Positions 17,485 to 27,492 of a DNA stretch of 64,000 nucleotides are shown piece by piece. The stretch lies in the NCBI RefSeq assembly GCF_028283705.1, contig NZ_JAPWKD010000020.1, forward strand, positions 62,001 to 126,000. Direction: 5' to 3'. Every line of letters starts with the position of its first letter. Position 1 is the first letter of the stretch. Below the pieces are notes generated by a model. That model had not been told where the DNA came from. It saw only the letters and a list, made by a program, of their open reading frames with translations, and ran no database searches. Origin of the DNA: Pantoea sp. (GTDB taxonomy: Bacteria; Pseudomonadota; Gammaproteobacteria; Enterobacterales; Enterobacteriaceae). A program made the position numbers and the translations under genes.

Positions 17485-17526
17485 ATTAGATAACATCTAA
17501 TAAAAACACTATTTCATTAGATGAAA
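17485..17526. promoter_or_regulatory. Twin palindromes upstream of asnB
   Basis: Two adjacent perfect dyads: ATTAGAT-AAC-ATCTAAT (17485-17501) and TTTCAT-TAG-ATGAAA (17512-17526). Both carry the word ATTAGAT, and their centres are 26 bp apart. They lie 160-200 bp before asnB in a 316-bp AT-rich gap with no gene. They look like a double operator for a dimeric regulator of asnB; the protein is not known to me. Confidence 0.5.
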
Positions 17527-17684
17527 TTCAATTTTATTGCCATAGCAACATTCTTTTTATCAGCCAATCGTTAATTTGCTTGCATTACCACCATCAAATA
17601 GCGCATTTTCTTATACATCACGCAGCAATGCTGCCGGACAAACGGTGAAATAACATCCCCACAGGGTGAGATCAGGAGTCAGTT

Positions 17685-19352
17685 ATGTGTTCGATTTTTG
17701 GTGTGCTGGATCTGAAAAGCGATCCAATTGAATTGCGCAAGAAAGCGCTGGAATGTTCCCGTCTGATGCGCCATCGCGGCCCGGACTGGTCAGGCGTTTA
17801 CGCCGATGACAAAGCCATTCTGGCGCATGAGCGCCTGTCGATTGTTGACGTTAACAACGGTGCACAGCCGCTGTACAACGCCGACCATACCCACGTACTG
17901 GCCGTTAACGGTGAAATCTACAACCATCAGGCACTGCGCGCAGAGCTGAGCGACCGCTACCAGTTCCAGACCGGCTCTGACTGTGAAGTGATCCTTGCGC
18001 TGTATCAGGAAAAAGGCGTTGATTTCCTTGACGATCTTGAAGGCATGTTCGCCTTCATTCTGTGGGACAGCGTGAAGCAGCAATATCTGATTGGCCGCGA
18101 CCATATCGGCATCATCCCGTTGTATATGGGCAACGATGAACACGGCAACCTTTATGTTGCTTCAGAAATGAAAGCGCTGGTGCCGGTGTGCCGTTCCATC
18201 AAAGAATTCCCGCCGGGAAGTTACCTCTCCAGCACCGATGGCGAAATCCGTCGTTACTGGCAGCGTGACTGGATGGACTACAAAAGCGTTGAGCACAACG
18301 AGACTGATGCCGCTGGCCTGAAAGCCGCGCTGGAAGAATCCGTAAAAAGCCACCTGATGTCAGATGTGCCTTATGGCGTGCTGCTGTCTGGCGGCCTTGA
18401 TTCCTCCATCATTTCTGCTGTGACCAAACGCTTTGCAGCAAAACGTGTTGAAGATCATGACAAAAGCGACGCCTGGTGGCCGCAGCTGCACTCGTTTGCC
18501 GTAGGTCTGGAAGGATCGCCGGATCTGAAAGCCGCCAAATCTGTTGCTGATCATCTCGGTACTGTGCACCACGAAATTCACTTCACCGTGCAGGAAGGTC
18601 TGGATGCCATCCGCGATGTGATTTACCACATCGAAACCTATGATGTGACCACCATCCGTGCTTCAACGCCGATGTATCTGATGTCGCGTAAAATCAAAGC
18701 GATGGGCATCAAGATGGTGCTGTCTGGTGAAGGTGCTGATGAAGTGTTTGGTGGCTATCTGTACTTCCATAAAGCGCCGAACGCCAAAGAGTTCCACGAA
18801 GAAAACGTGCGTAAACTGCTGGCCCTGCATATGTATGACTGTGCTCGTGCCAACAAAGCGATGTCTGCCTGGGGTGTGGAAGCGCGTGTGCCGTTCCTCG
18901 ACAAGAAATTCCTTGATGTCGCCATGCGTATCAACCCGGAAGATAAAATGTGTGGCAGCAACGGCAAGATGGAAAAACACATCCTGCGTGAATGCTTCTC
19001 CTCTTATCTGCCGGAAAGCGTCGCCTGGCGTCAGAAAGAGCAGTTCTCTGACGGCGTGGGTTACAGCTGGATCGATACGCTGAAAGAAGTGGCGGCAAAA
19101 CAGGTTAGCGAGCAGCAACTGGCGACGGCGCACTTCCGCTTCCCGTACAACACGCCGAACTCGAAAGAAGCGTATTTGTATCGCGAGATTTTTGAGGAGC
19201 TGTTCCCGCTGCCAAGCGCGGCCGAATGCGTACCGGGTGGCCCGTCAGTGGCCTGTTCTTCCGCGAAAGCGATTGAATGGGATGAAGCGTTCAAATCAAT
19301 GGACGATCCATCAGGTCGTGCGGTAGGTGTGCATCAGTCAGCCTATAAATAA
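17685..19352 (+). CDS. asnB: Asparagine synthetase B (glutamine-hydrolysing)
   Basis: The 555-residue product matches E. coli AsnB (554). Cys2 (MCSIFG) is the N-terminal glutaminase nucleophile after Met removal; the glutaminase domain covers residues 1-200, and the synthetase domain has the PP-loop SGGLDSS near 232-238. It makes asparagine from aspartate, ATP and glutamine nitrogen. RBS AGGAG is 7 nt before the ATG. It lies upstream of the glutamine tRNA operon and ends with a strong terminator. Confidence 0.97.
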   Translation: MCSIFGVLDLKSDPIELRKKALECSRLMRHRGPDWSGVYADDKAILAHERLSIVDVNNGAQPLYNADHTHVLAVNGEIYNHQALRAELSDRYQFQTGSDCEVILALYQEKGVDFLDDLEGMFAFILWDSVKQQYLIGRDHIGIIPLYMGNDEHGNLYVASEMKALVPVCRSIKEFPPGSYLSSTDGEIRRYWQRDWMDYKSVEHNETDAAGLKAALEESVKSHLMSDVPYGVLLSGGLDSSIISAVTKRFAAKRVEDHDKSDAWWPQLHSFAVGLEGSPDLKAAKSVADHLGTVHHEIHFTVQEGLDAIRDVIYHIETYDVTTIRASTPMYLMSRKIKAMGIKMVLSGEGADEVFGGYLYFHKAPNAKEFHEENVRKLLALHMYDCARANKAMSAWGVEARVPFLDKKFLDVAMRINPEDKMCGSNGKMEKHILRECFSSYLPESVAWRQKEQFSDGVGYSWIDTLKEVAAKQVSEQQLATAHFRFPYNTPNSKEAYLYREIFEELFPLPSAAECVPGGPSVACSSAKAIEWDEAFKSMDDPSGRAVGVHQSAYK

Positions 19353-19370
19353 GGTTTTTGACCTGGTGCA

Positions 19371-19399
19371 AAAGGGGTCTGAAAAGGCCCCTTTTTTTT
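19371..19399 (+). terminator. Rho-independent terminator of asnB
   Basis: AAAGGGG-TC and GG-CCCCTTT stem with a short A-rich loop followed by a T-run of eight. Confidence 0.85.
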
Positions 19400-19500
19400 G
19401 TAATTGCGTTGTAAGCGATCGAAAATTGCCGAATAAATCATCAGCCTGGTTATAAGCCAGACAAACAGGCGCGTTAAGGCAAAAATCGGTAAAAAATTTG

Positions 19501-19529
19501 TTGACGCTACAAAGCTCAATACGCATAAT
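19501..19529 (+). promoter_or_regulatory. Promoter of the seven-tRNA operon
   Basis: TTGACG (19501-19506), a 17-bp spacer, CATAAT (19524-19529), then a GC-rich discriminator GCGCCCC, which is typical of stringently controlled stable-RNA promoters. It starts 41 bp before the first tRNA. Confidence 0.8.
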
Positions 19530-19569
19530 GCGCCCCGCAACGCCGATGAAGGTAACGCGAAAAAAAGAT

Positions 19570-19646
19570 GGCTACGTAGCTCAGCTGGTTAGAGCACAGC
19601 ACTCATAATGCTGGGGTCACAGGTTCGATTCCCGTCGTAGCCACCA
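19570..19646 (+). tRNA. metT: tRNA-Met (CAU), elongator
   Basis: 77 nt including encoded CCA. The anticodon loop CTCATAA carries CAT; the acceptor stem GGCTACG pairs with CGTAGCC. Its sequence is identical to the second tRNA-Met at 19976. First gene of the operon, as in E. coli metT. Confidence 0.97.
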
Positions 19647-19654
19647 TCTTTTTT

Positions 19655-19739
19655 GCGGGAGTGGCGAAATTGGTAGACGCACCAGATTTAGGTTCTGGCG
19701 CCGCAAGGTGTGCGAGTTCAAGTCTCGCCTCCCGCACCA
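19655..19739 (+). tRNA. leuW: tRNA-Leu (UAG)
   Basis: 85 nt including CCA, with the long variable arm of class II tRNAs (GGCGCCGCAAGGTGT). Anticodon TAG in GATTTAGGTT. Reads CUA/CUN leucine codons. Confidence 0.96.
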
Positions 19740-19760
19740 TTTCAGTCTTCGGCAGCCGGA

Positions 19761-19835
19761 TGGGGTATCGCCAAGCGGTAAGGCACCGGTTTTTGATACC
19801 GGCATTCCCTGGTTCGAATCCAGGTACCCCAGCCA
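19761..19835 (+). tRNA. glnU: tRNA-Gln (UUG)
   Basis: 75 nt including CCA. Acceptor TGGGGTA/TACCCCA; anticodon TTG in TTTTTGATA. Almost identical to the next gene, differing by compensating changes in the acceptor stem. Confidence 0.96.
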
Positions 19836-19869
19836 ATCCGATGCACTCTCGTGGATACGAGTCGAATAT

Positions 19870-19944
19870 TGGGATATCGCCAAGCGGTAAGGCACCGGTT
19901 TTTGATACCGGCATTCCCTGGTTCGAATCCAGGTATCCCAGCCA
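19870..19944 (+). tRNA. glnW: tRNA-Gln (UUG)
   Basis: 75 nt including CCA. Acceptor TGGGATA/TATCCCA: compared with the gene at 19761 a G-C pair has become A-T on both sides, so pairing is kept. Anticodon TTG. Confidence 0.96.
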
Positions 19945-19975
19945 TCGTCGGATGTGATGTGAAGCAGTACAATTT

Positions 19976-20052
19976 GGCTACGTAGCTCAGCTGGTTAGAG
20001 CACAGCACTCATAATGCTGGGGTCACAGGTTCGATTCCCGTCGTAGCCACCA
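19976..20052 (+). tRNA. metU: tRNA-Met (CAU), elongator
   Basis: 77 nt including CCA and identical to the tRNA-Met at 19570, indicating recent duplication or gene conversion. Confidence 0.97.
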
Positions 20053-20058
20053 TATTAT

Positions 20059-20133
20059 TGGGGTGTCGCCAAGCGGTAAGGCAGTGGATTCTGATTCCAC
20101 CATTCCGGGGTTCGAATCCCTGCACCCCAGCCA
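20059..20133 (+). tRNA. glnV: tRNA-Gln (CUG)
   Basis: 75 nt including CCA. Anticodon CTG in GATTCTGATT; anticodon stem GTGGA/TCCAC differs from the following gene (CCGGA/TCCGG). Confidence 0.96.
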
Positions 20134-20162
20134 TACAAAAGACAATTTGAATTAACACCTAT

Positions 20163-20237
20163 TGGGGTGTCGCCAAGCGGTAAGGCACCGGATTCTGATT
20201 CCGGCATTCCGGGGTTCGAATCCCTGCACCCCAGCCA
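20163..20237 (+). tRNA. glnX: tRNA-Gln (CUG)
   Basis: 75 nt including CCA, anticodon CTG. Last gene of the operon; a terminator follows 8 bp later. Confidence 0.96.
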
Positions 20238-20245
20238 AATTGCAC

Positions 20246-20279
20246 AACAAAGCCCGCTTTTGCGGGCTTTGTTGTTTTC
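20246..20279 (+). terminator. Rho-independent terminator of the tRNA operon
   Basis: AACAAAGCCCGC pairs with GCGGGCTTTGTT around a TTTT loop, followed by GTTTTC. Strong GC-rich hairpin. Confidence 0.88.
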
Positions 20280-20303
20280 TGTGTTTGCTTATTTCGTCAG
20301 CCA

Positions 20304-20357
20304 GGAGCGCATAAATACGCTCCCTACATTCAGCGTAGTGTCGGCATTAATGCCGAC
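20304..20357. repeat. Two short palindromes between glnX and ubiF
   Basis: GGAGCG-CATAAATA-CGCTCC (20304-20323) and GTCGGCATTAATGCCGAC (20340-20357, perfect). They resemble in style the GC-palindrome-with-AT-centre unit at 1515-1584, so they may be related REP-like repeats. They may also serve as the ubiF terminator. Confidence 0.5.
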
Positions 20358-20362
20358 CAGGA

Positions 20363-21535
20363 TTACAGGCCCAACGCGTAACGCAGCACCTGACGCTTCA
20401 GTACCCCCGCATGCTCCGCTGCGATCAGCCCCAGATTACGAGCAAAACGCAGTGGCGGTAATTTATTGCTGAAGGCGAAGTAGAACAGGTCCATCCCACC
20501 CTGCATCAGCAAATTGTCTTTACGGCGCTGGCGATGATAACGCTGCAACACCGCCAGAGATGACCACAGTGCTGCCTGACTCCGCGCCTCTAGCAGTGTA
20601 TCCAGCAACGCTTCGACATCACGGTAACCGAGATTGACGCCCTGCCCGGCCAGCGGATTGATAGTATGTGCCGCATCCCCCACCAGCGCCAATCCGGCGG
20701 TGACATAGCGCGTGGCGTGACGACGCACCAGCGGAAACGATGCGGCCGCTGTTACCTGAAACCGTCCGACACGCGCCGGGAAGTGAGCATGAATTTCTTT
20801 CTCCAGCTGGGGCAACGGCATGCTCTGCAACTGACGAATGCGTGAGGGAGCGTCATACCACACCAGCGAGGCATGACGGTCAAACAACGGCAGAAATGCG
20901 CGCGGCCCCTCTGGCGTGAACTGCTGCCAGGTGGCGTCTCCCGCTTCATGCTCGCATTCCACACTGATCAGCATGCAGGATTGCGCGTAGTTCCAGCCAT
21001 GCACGCCAATGCCCGCCAGCTGACGTACGCGCGAATTGGCACCATCGGCCCCCACTACCAGCCGGGCATCCAGCGTGGTGCCGTTATCCAGCTGGACATG
21101 CCAGCCACCACTGTGTGGCAACAGATTTTCCAGCGTGGCTGGGGAGCACAACGTCACCCCATCTTCCTGCATTTTTTCCCACAACGCGCGTTGCAACACG
21201 CTATTTTCCACCATATAACCCAGCTCGGGCAGCCCAAGTGAGGCCGCATCAAAGGTGACGTGCGCGGTTTGCCACTCCCAGGTTTCAAGCTTGCGGTAAG
21301 GTGTACAGCGCATCGCCTGCACACGTGGCCAGACATTCAGCTGCCTGAGCAACGCTACCGAGGACGCGCCGATGGCTGAAACACGCACATCGGGTGCATG
21401 CGCCGCATCAAAAGGCGCAGGTTCGGCACGTTCGACAACCGCCACCCGAAACTTTTGCTGCGCCAGGCCGCAGGCCAGCGCCGCGCCGACCATACCGCCA
21501 CCAATCACCACCACATCAAAATGTGAATCCTGCAT
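20363..21535 (-). CDS. ubiF: UbiF, 3-demethoxyubiquinol 3-hydroxylase
   Basis: The 390-residue product is a class A FAD monooxygenase. The N-terminal dinucleotide-binding VVIGGGMVGAALA (about residues 8-20), the central DG motif (VVGADGANSRVR, about 160) and the second FAD motif GDAAHTINPLAGQGVNLG (about 283-300) are all present. UbiF hydroxylates C6 (C5 in newer numbering) of the ubiquinone ring in the last hydroxylation of coenzyme Q synthesis. It converges on the tRNA operon and is divergent from miaB, as in E. coli. Confidence 0.93.
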   Translation of the reverse strand: MQDSHFDVVVIGGGMVGAALACGLAQQKFRVAVVERAEPAPFDAAHAPDVRVSAIGASSVALLRQLNVWPRVQAMRCTPYRKLETWEWQTAHVTFDAASLGLPELGYMVENSVLQRALWEKMQEDGVTLCSPATLENLLPHSGGWHVQLDNGTTLDARLVVGADGANSRVRQLAGIGVHGWNYAQSCMLISVECEHEAGDATWQQFTPEGPRAFLPLFDRHASLVWYDAPSRIRQLQSMPLPQLEKEIHAHFPARVGRFQVTAAASFPLVRRHATRYVTAGLALVGDAAHTINPLAGQGVNLGYRDVEALLDTLLEARSQAALWSSLAVLQRYHRQRRKDNLLMQGGMDLFYFAFSNKLPPLRFARNLGLIAAEHAGVLKRQVLRYALGL

Positions 21536-21697
21536 TGCCTGTTCTCCCTCTTCTTACCGCAGCGTTCATTCTGCGAAGTGTACCGGAAATTCACGCCACA
21601 AACAGAAAAGCCCTTACCCTTATACTGGTCACAACAGCAGCAAAGCATTACAATACGCGCCCAGCACTTACCTGCACTGAATTGAATGGCTAGTCCG

Positions 21698-23122
21698 ATG
21701 ACCAAAAAACTGCATATCAAAACCTGGGGCTGTCAGATGAATGAGTATGATTCATCAAAGATGGCTGACCTGCTGAACAGCACCCACGGCTACACCCTGA
21801 CTGAGGAAGCCGAAGAGGCAGATATTCTGCTGCTCAACACCTGCTCGATCCGTGAGAAGGCGCAGGAGAAGGTTTTCCATCAGTTAGGACGCTGGAAAAA
21901 GCTGAAAGATCATAATCCCGACCTGATCATTGGCGTCGGTGGCTGCGTCGCTTCACAGGAAGGCGATCATATTCGCCAGCGTGCGCCCTGCGTTGATATC
22001 GTGTTTGGTCCGCAAACGCTGCACCGCCTGCCCGAAATGATTAACACGGTGCGTGGCAGCAAAAGCCCGATTGTTGACATCAGCTTCCCGGAAATCGAGA
22101 AATTTGACCGTCTGCCGGAACCGCGCGCAGAAGGCCCAACCGCATTCGTTTCCATCATGGAAGGCTGTAACAAATACTGTACCTTCTGCGTGGTGCCTTA
22201 CACCCGTGGCGAAGAAGTCAGCCGTCCGAGTGACGATATCCTGCTGGAGATTGCACAGTTAGCCGCGCAGGGTGTACGCGAAGTTAACCTGCTGGGCCAG
22301 AACGTAAACGCCTATCGCGGCGCAACCTTTGACGGCGATATCTGCACCTTTGCCGAGCTGCTGCGTCTGGTGGCGGCTATCGATGGCATCGACCGCATCC
22401 GTTTTACCACCAGCCACCCGATTGAATTCACGGATGACATCATTGATGTTTACCGTGATACGCCGGAGCTGGTCAGCTTCCTGCATTTGCCGGTACAGAG
22501 CGGTGCTGACCGCATCCTGACGCTGATGAAGCGTGCGCACACCGCCCTGGAATACAAAGCGATCATCCGTAAGCTGCGCGTTGCGCGTCCGGATATTGAG
22601 ATCAGTTCTGATTTCATCATCGGCTTCCCGGGTGAAACTCAGCAGGATTTCGAGCAGACCATGAAACTGATTGGCGATGTCAATTTCGACATGAGCTTCA
22701 GCTTTATCTACTCCGCTCGCCCTGGCACGCCAGCGGCAGACCTGCCAGATGATGTGTCGGAAGACGAGAAGAAACAGCGCCTCTACATCCTGCAGGACCG
22801 TATTAACCAACAGGCAATGGCGATCAGCCGCCGTATGCTCGGCAGCGTACAGCGTATTCTGGTGGAAGGCACCTCACGTAAAAACGTGATGGAGCTGTCT
22901 GGCCGTACTGCCAACAACCGCGTGGTGAACTTCGAAGGTTCTGTCGCGATGATTGGTAAGTTTGTTGACGTCGAAATCGTTGATGTCTATACCAACTCGC
23001 TGCGTGGCAAAGTGGTCCGTACTGAAGACGAGATGGGTCTGCGTGTGGTGGAAAGCCCGGCTTCGGTCATTGCGCGCACGCGTAAAGAAAACGAAATCGG
23101 CGTCGGTCTTTTCCAGCCTTGA
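21698..23122 (+). CDS. miaB: MiaB, tRNA-2-methylthio-N6-isopentenyladenosine synthase
   Basis: The 474-residue product equals E. coli MiaB. The N-terminal MTTase domain holds its three Fe-S cysteines ([23 protein letters not shown]); the radical SAM domain has CNKYCTFC (about residues 157-164); a C-terminal TRAM domain follows ([15 protein letters not shown] onwards). It methylthiolates i6A37 in tRNAs reading UNN codons. The ATG at 21698 ([12 protein letters not shown]) was chosen by family alignment; an ATG at 21686 adds four residues. No good ribosome-binding site is seen for either. Confidence 0.95.
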   Translation: MTKKLHIKTWGCQMNEYDSSKMADLLNSTHGYTLTEEAEEADILLLNTCSIREKAQEKVFHQLGRWKKLKDHNPDLIIGVGGCVASQEGDHIRQRAPCVDIVFGPQTLHRLPEMINTVRGSKSPIVDISFPEIEKFDRLPEPRAEGPTAFVSIMEGCNKYCTFCVVPYTRGEEVSRPSDDILLEIAQLAAQGVREVNLLGQNVNAYRGATFDGDICTFAELLRLVAAIDGIDRIRFTTSHPIEFTDDIIDVYRDTPELVSFLHLPVQSGADRILTLMKRAHTALEYKAIIRKLRVARPDIEISSDFIIGFPGETQQDFEQTMKLIGDVNFDMSFSFIYSARPGTPAADLPDDVSEDEKKQRLYILQDRINQQAMAISRRMLGSVQRILVEGTSRKNVMELSGRTANNRVVNFEGSVAMIGKFVDVEIVDVYTNSLRGKVVRTEDEMGLRVVESPASVIARTRKENEIGVGLFQP

Positions 23123-23137
23123 AACCCCGACCTTTGA

Positions 23138-23168
23138 GCGACAGCGCACAAAACGCTGTCGCCTGTTT
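23138..23168 (+). terminator. Probable terminator after miaB
   Basis: GCGACAGCG/CGCTGTCGC perfect 9-bp stem with a 7-nt loop followed by CTGTTTC. The T-run is short, so partial read-through into ybeZ is possible. Confidence 0.55.
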
Positions 23169-23329
23169 CCCCAGGCAGCACTTGCATTCTGACGGTGCTG
23201 CCCAAATATTTCCCCTGATGCTTGCGCCCAGGCGTGACCCCATAAATAATTCCGTAATGATGCGTATGGCCTGCTGCCGCGTGTCGGATACATTTTTTCA
23301 ACTGGCCCTGAGTGACCCAAAGGATTCAT

Positions 23330-24394
23330 TTGAATATCGAAACTCGTGAAATCGCCCTTGAACCGGTAGATAACCGCCGCCTGCTCAGCCTGTGCGGCCC
23401 GTTTGATGACAATGTGAAACAGCTGGAACGGCGTCTGGGGATCGAAATCAACCGCCGTGATAACCAGTTTAAACTGGTTGGCCGCACCCTGTGCGTCAAC
23501 GCAGCGGCAGATATTCTGCGCACGCTGTATGTCGATACGGCACCGGTGCGTGGCCAGATTCAGGATATCGAGCCAGAGCAAATCCATTTAGCGATTAAAG
23601 AAAGCCGCGTACTGGAACAAACCGCTGAAAGCGTACCGGAGTTCGGTAAAGCGGTGAATATCAAGACCAAGCGTGGTGTGATTAAACCCCGCACGCCGAA
23701 CCAGGCACAGTACATCGCCAATATTCTCGATCACGACATCACCTTCGGTATCGGCCCGGCGGGTACCGGTAAAACTTATCTGGCGGTGGCTGCTGCGGTC
23801 GATGCCCTTGAACGCCAGGAAATCCGCCGTATTCTGCTGACGCGTCCTGCAGTTGAAGCCGGGGAGAAACTCGGTTTCCTGCCAGGCGATCTCAGCCAGA
23901 AGGTCGATCCCTATCTGCGCCCGCTGTATGACGCGCTGTTCGAGATGCTCGGATTTGAGCGGGTTGAGAAACTGATGGAGCGCAACGTGATCGAGGTTGC
24001 CCCTCTGGCCTATATGCGTGGTCGTACACTGAATGATGCTTTCATCATCCTGGATGAAAGCCAGAACACCACCATCGAACAGATGAAGATGTTCCTGACG
24101 CGTATTGGTTTTAACTCAAAAGCCGTCATTACCGGTGATGTCACGCAGATTGACCTGCCGCGACACACTAAATCTGGCCTGCGCCATGCGATTGAAGTGT
24201 TGTCGGAAGTGGATGAGTTAAGCTTTAACTTCTTCCACAGCGAAGACGTGGTACGCCATCCGGTGGTGGCTCGCATCGTTATCGCCTATGAAGCCTGGGA
24301 AGAAGCTGACCAGAAACGCCGTGACAAACAGGCAGAGGAGCGCAAACGTGAAGCGCTCGCCGCCACCCAACCCAGCCCGCAGGAGCCTTCATGA
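23330..24394 (+). CDS. ybeZ: PhoH-like ATPase YbeZ
   Basis: The 354-residue product is a PhoH-family ATPase with Walker A GPAGTGKT (about residues 144-151) and Walker [11 protein letters not shown] (about 236-245). The N-terminal region carries a KH-like RNA-binding stretch. YbeZ works with YbeY in rRNA processing and ribosome quality control. The start chosen is TTG 23330 because AGGA lies 5 nt upstream and the protein then begins [11 protein letters not shown] as in E. coli; the GTG at 23312 is an alternative. The 3' end overlaps ybeY by 4 nt (ATGA). Confidence 0.93.
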   Translation: MNIETREIALEPVDNRRLLSLCGPFDDNVKQLERRLGIEINRRDNQFKLVGRTLCVNAAADILRTLYVDTAPVRGQIQDIEPEQIHLAIKESRVLEQTAESVPEFGKAVNIKTKRGVIKPRTPNQAQYIANILDHDITFGIGPAGTGKTYLAVAAAVDALERQEIRRILLTRPAVEAGEKLGFLPGDLSQKVDPYLRPLYDALFEMLGFERVEKLMERNVIEVAPLAYMRGRTLNDAFIILDESQNTTIEQMKMFLTRIGFNSKAVITGDVTQIDLPRHTKSGLRHAIEVLSEVDELSFNFFHSEDVVRHPVVARIVIAYEAWEEADQKRRDKQAEERKREALAATQPSPQEPS

Positions 24395-24864
24395 GCGCGG
24401 TAATTCTTGATTTACAACTGGCGTGTGCCGAAAGCCAGGGATTGCCCGACGAAGCCGCTTTCCAGCGCTGGCTGGAAGCGGCAGTCACGCCTTTTCAGCC
24501 GGAAAGCGAAGTCACCATTCGTCTGGTTGATGAAGCAGAAAGCCATGAACTCAATCTGACGTATCGTGGTAAAGACAAGCCCACTAACGTGCTGTCTTTT
24601 CCTTTCGAAGCTCCTCCGGGCATCGAACTGCCGCTGCTTGGCGATCTGATTATTTGTCGTCAGGTGGTGGAAGCGGAAGCCGCAGAGCAAGGGAAAACCG
24701 TGGAAGCCCACTGGGCGCATATGGTGGTCCACGGTACGCTGCATCTGCTGGGCTATGACCATATCGAAGATGACGAAGCCGAAGAAATGGAAGCACTGGA
24801 GACCGAGATAATGCTTGCCCTTGGTTATCCGGACCCGTACATTTCGGAGAAAGAAGACGCCTGA
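24391..24864 (+). CDS. ybeY: YbeY endoribonuclease
   Basis: The 157-residue product has the metal-binding [15 protein letters not shown] motif (three His, about residues 110-124) of UPF0054 and the NVLSFPFE block. YbeY is a single-strand endoribonuclease needed for 16S rRNA 3'-end maturation and 70S quality control. It overlaps ybeZ by 4 nt and is followed by corC after 82 bp. Confidence 0.96.
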   Translation: MSAVILDLQLACAESQGLPDEAAFQRWLEAAVTPFQPESEVTIRLVDEAESHELNLTYRGKDKPTNVLSFPFEAPPGIELPLLGDLIICRQVVEAEAAEQGKTVEAHWAHMVVHGTLHLLGYDHIEDDEAEEMEALETEIMLALGYPDPYISEKEDA

Positions 24865-24946
24865 GCCCCTGGCTCAGGTATTTACGCTGCTGGCGCGGAT
24901 GCCAGCAGTTTCCTTCCCTCACCAGAGAGAACTTAATAAAAACGCC

Positions 24947-25828
24947 ATGAGCGACGACCATTCTCAAAACAGCGATGCACCCAGTAGTAAAAAGGGATTT
25001 TTTTCCCTGTTAATCAACCAACTGTTCCACGGCGAACCTAAAAACCGTGACGAACTGCTGGGGCTAATCCGCGATTCTGAGCAAAAAGAACTGATCGACC
25101 AGGACACCCGCGACATGCTGGAAGGGGTGCTGGATATTGCCGAACAACGCGTGCGCGACATCATGATCCCGCGTTCCCAAATGATCACCCTGAAACGTAA
25201 CCAGAGCCTGGAAGAATGTCTGGCGGTGATCATTGAATCGGCCCACTCACGCTTCCCGGTGATCAGCGAAGATAAAGATCATGTTGAAGGCATTCTGATG
25301 GCCAAGGATTTGCTGCCCTTTATGAGCAGCGCCTCAGAACCATTCAGCATGGAGAAAGTGCTGCGCACCGCCGTGGTGGTGCCAGAAAGTAAGCGTGTCG
25401 ACCGCATGCTGAAAGAGTTCCGTTCACAACGCTACCATATGGCGATTGTGATTGATGAGTTTGGCGGTGTGTCCGGTCTGGTGACCATTGAGGACATCCT
25501 CGAACTGATCGTCGGAGAAATTGAAGACGAATATGACGATGAAGAAGATCGCGATATCCGTCAGTTGAACCGCCACACTTATACAGTGCGTGCGCTGACG
25601 CCGATCGAAGACTTCAACGAAGTGTTCGGCACCGGTTTCAGTGATGACGAAGTGGATACCATCGGCGGTCTGGTGATGCAGGGATTCGGCCACCTTCCCG
25701 CACGCGGTGAAAGCATTGAAATTGATGGTTACCAATTCAAGGTCGCCATGTCTGACAGCCGCCGTATCATCCAGGTGCATGTAAAAATTCCGGAAGACTC
25801 GCCGCTCCCTCAACTGGATGACGAATAA
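24947..25828 (+). CDS. corC: CorC (YbeX) magnesium/cobalt efflux family protein
   Basis: The 293-residue product has two CBS domains (about residues 70-190, [10 protein letters not shown] and [20 protein letters not shown]) and a C-terminal CorC_HlyC domain (about 210-285). There is no membrane region, so it is a soluble accessory protein. CorC has been linked to Mg/Co efflux through CorA and, with YbeY, to ribosome metabolism. The ATG at 24947 matches the family start; the open frame begins far upstream inside ybeY. It overlaps the possible upstream start of lnt. Confidence 0.94.
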   Translation: MSDDHSQNSDAPSSKKGFFSLLINQLFHGEPKNRDELLGLIRDSEQKELIDQDTRDMLEGVLDIAEQRVRDIMIPRSQMITLKRNQSLEECLAVIIESAHSRFPVISEDKDHVEGILMAKDLLPFMSSASEPFSMEKVLRTAVVVPESKRVDRMLKEFRSQRYHMAIVIDEFGGVSGLVTIEDILELIVGEIEDEYDDEEDRDIRQLNRHTYTVRALTPIEDFNEVFGTGFSDDEVDTIGGLVMQGFGHLPARGESIEIDGYQFKVAMSDSRRIIQVHVKIPEDSPLPQLDDE

Positions 25829-25832
25829 TTTT

Positions 25833-27359
25833 ATGGCTTTAGCCTCTCTTTACTCGCGGCAGCGGGTTCGCCTGCTGCTGGCGTTAATAACGGGTGCCAT
25901 CGGCACCCTTTCCTTTTCCCCTTATGATTTCTGGCCCGCCGCCCTGATTTCGCTGTTCGGCCTGCAACTGTTGTTGCTGGATCGCCGTACCGCGCAGGCT
26001 TCAGCCATCGGTTTTGCCTGGGGTTTTGGCCTGTTCGGCAGCGGCATTAACTGGGTGTACGTCAGCATCGCCACCTTCGGTGGTATGCCCGGACCGGTTA
26101 ACGTGTTCCTGGTGGTGCTGCTGGCAGCCTATTTGTCTCTCTATCCAATGCTGTTTGCCATCCTGCTTAATCGCCTGTGGCCGCGTGCCACGCTATGGCG
26201 TCTGGCGGTAGCGGCTCCGGCATTATGGCAAATCACCGAGTTCCTGCGTGGCTGGATCCTGACGGGCTTCCCCTGGTTACAGTTCGGCTACAGCCAGATT
26301 GATGGCCCGCTGAAAGGACTGGCTCCACTGGCGGGCGTGGAAACCATCACCTTCCTGTTAATGGTGATTGCCGGTTTGCTGGTGTTTGCACTACATCAGC
26401 GCAGCGTGAAAAGCCTGGTTGCTGCCGTTTTGTTGTTACTGCTGCCGTGGCCGTTACGCATGTTGCAGTGGTATCAGCCACTGCCAGAGCGCAGCGTCGA
26501 TGTCGCAATGGTTCAGGGCAATATTCCACAATCGATGAAATGGGATCCGCAGCAGTTGCTGAATACGCTGCGGGTTTACACCTCGTACAGCCAGCCGTGG
26601 ATGGGCAAAGCACCGATCATTATCTGGCCGGAATCGGCGATTACCGACTTAGAAAGCAATCAGCAGCCGTTCCTGCATGCGCTGGATGAAGAACTGCGTG
26701 CGCGTGGCAGTTCACTGATCACTGGCATCGTCGATTCGCGTCTGGAAGGTGACAATCGTTACCATGATTACAACTCCGTAATTGTGCTGGGCGGCGAGCA
26801 TCCTTACAGCTACCAGAGCCAGAACCGTTATCAGAAGAATCACCTGGTGCCCTTTGGTGAGTTTGTACCGCTGGAAGATTTGTTACGACCACTGGCCCCG
26901 TTCTTTGATTTGCCGATGTCGTCATTCAGTCGTGGAGCCTATATTCAGCCGCAATTAAAAGTGGCGGGCTACAACCTGACCAGCGCCATCTGCTATGAGA
27001 TCGTGCTGGGCGAACAGGTACGTGCTAATTTCCGCCCGGACACCAATTTCCTGCTGACCGTGTCGAACGATGCCTGGTTTGGTCACTCCATCGGCCCGTG
27101 GCAGCACTTCCAGATGGCAAGAATGCGCGCGCTGGAGTTGGGTCGTCCGTTACTGCGTGATACCAACAATGGCGTTACCGCAGTGGTCAATGCCAACGGT
27201 GATGTTGAGAAGATGCTGCCGCAGTTCACGCGTGATGTGCTGTCAGCGAAAGTGACACCCACCACAGGTGAGACACCTTACGCCAAAGCCGGTGTATGGC
27301 CGGTATGGGTGCTGACCCTGCTGGGTGTGGTGCTGGGCCTGATCCGCCGTCGTCGCTGA
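25833..27359 (+). CDS. lnt: Apolipoprotein N-acyltransferase
   Basis: The 508-residue product has an N-terminal membrane part with about six segments (residues 10-210) and a periplasmic nitrilase-like domain with the catalytic Glu (WPESAITD, about 264), Lys ([11 protein letters not shown], about 332) and Cys (AICYEI, about 384), then a final membrane helix. It N-acylates the diacylglyceryl cysteine of lipoproteins, including LptE and RlpA encoded in this window. The start ATG at 25833 lies 5 bp after the corC stop and gives [11 protein letters not shown] as in E. coli; an ATG at 25818 would overlap corC. Confidence 0.95.
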   Translation: MALASLYSRQRVRLLLALITGAIGTLSFSPYDFWPAALISLFGLQLLLLDRRTAQASAIGFAWGFGLFGSGINWVYVSIATFGGMPGPVNVFLVVLLAAYLSLYPMLFAILLNRLWPRATLWRLAVAAPALWQITEFLRGWILTGFPWLQFGYSQIDGPLKGLAPLAGVETITFLLMVIAGLLVFALHQRSVKSLVAAVLLLLLPWPLRMLQWYQPLPERSVDVAMVQGNIPQSMKWDPQQLLNTLRVYTSYSQPWMGKAPIIIWPESAITDLESNQQPFLHALDEELRARGSSLITGIVDSRLEGDNRYHDYNSVIVLGGEHPYSYQSQNRYQKNHLVPFGEFVPLEDLLRPLAPFFDLPMSSFSRGAYIQPQLKVAGYNLTSAICYEIVLGEQVRANFRPDTNFLLTVSNDAWFGHSIGPWQHFQMARMRALELGRPLLRDTNNGVTAVVNANGDVEKMLPQFTRDVLSAKVTPTTGETPYAKAGVWPVWVLTLLGVVLGLIRRRR

Positions 27360-27377
27360 TTCGCCATTCCCTTCCTG

Positions 27378-27404
27378 AGGCGAAGCTCACCCTTCGCCTT
27401 TTTA
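27378..27404 (+). terminator. Rho-independent terminator of the ybeZYX-lnt operon
   Basis: AGGCGAA/TTCGCCT stem with an 8-nt loop and a run of five T, 20 bp after the lnt stop. Confidence 0.85.
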
Positions 27405-27476
27405 TCGCATTTTTCCGCTCCCTATCCCCCTGCTTTGCCGCATTCTCTGCTGGTTTCTTACACTCTTTAACTGCTT

Positions 27477-27492
27477 TGGCACGATCATTGCT
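27477..27492 (+). promoter_or_regulatory. Consensus sigma-54 promoter upstream of gltI
   Basis: TGGCACG-ATCA-TTGCT matches the sigma-54 -24/-12 consensus TGGCACG-N4-TTGCW exactly. The predicted start would be near 27503, giving a leader of about 290 nt before gltI. NtrC control of the gltIJKL genes under nitrogen limitation is known from E. coli, so this fits. A dyad TGCGCACTATTTTTGCGCA at 27571-27589 resembles an NtrC site but lies downstream. Confidence 0.75.

Noticed and set aside
19661-19957. Open frames through the tRNA cluster on both strands
   Set aside because: They translate tRNA genes; peptides such as MAKLVDAPDLGSG are a well-known annotation artefact.
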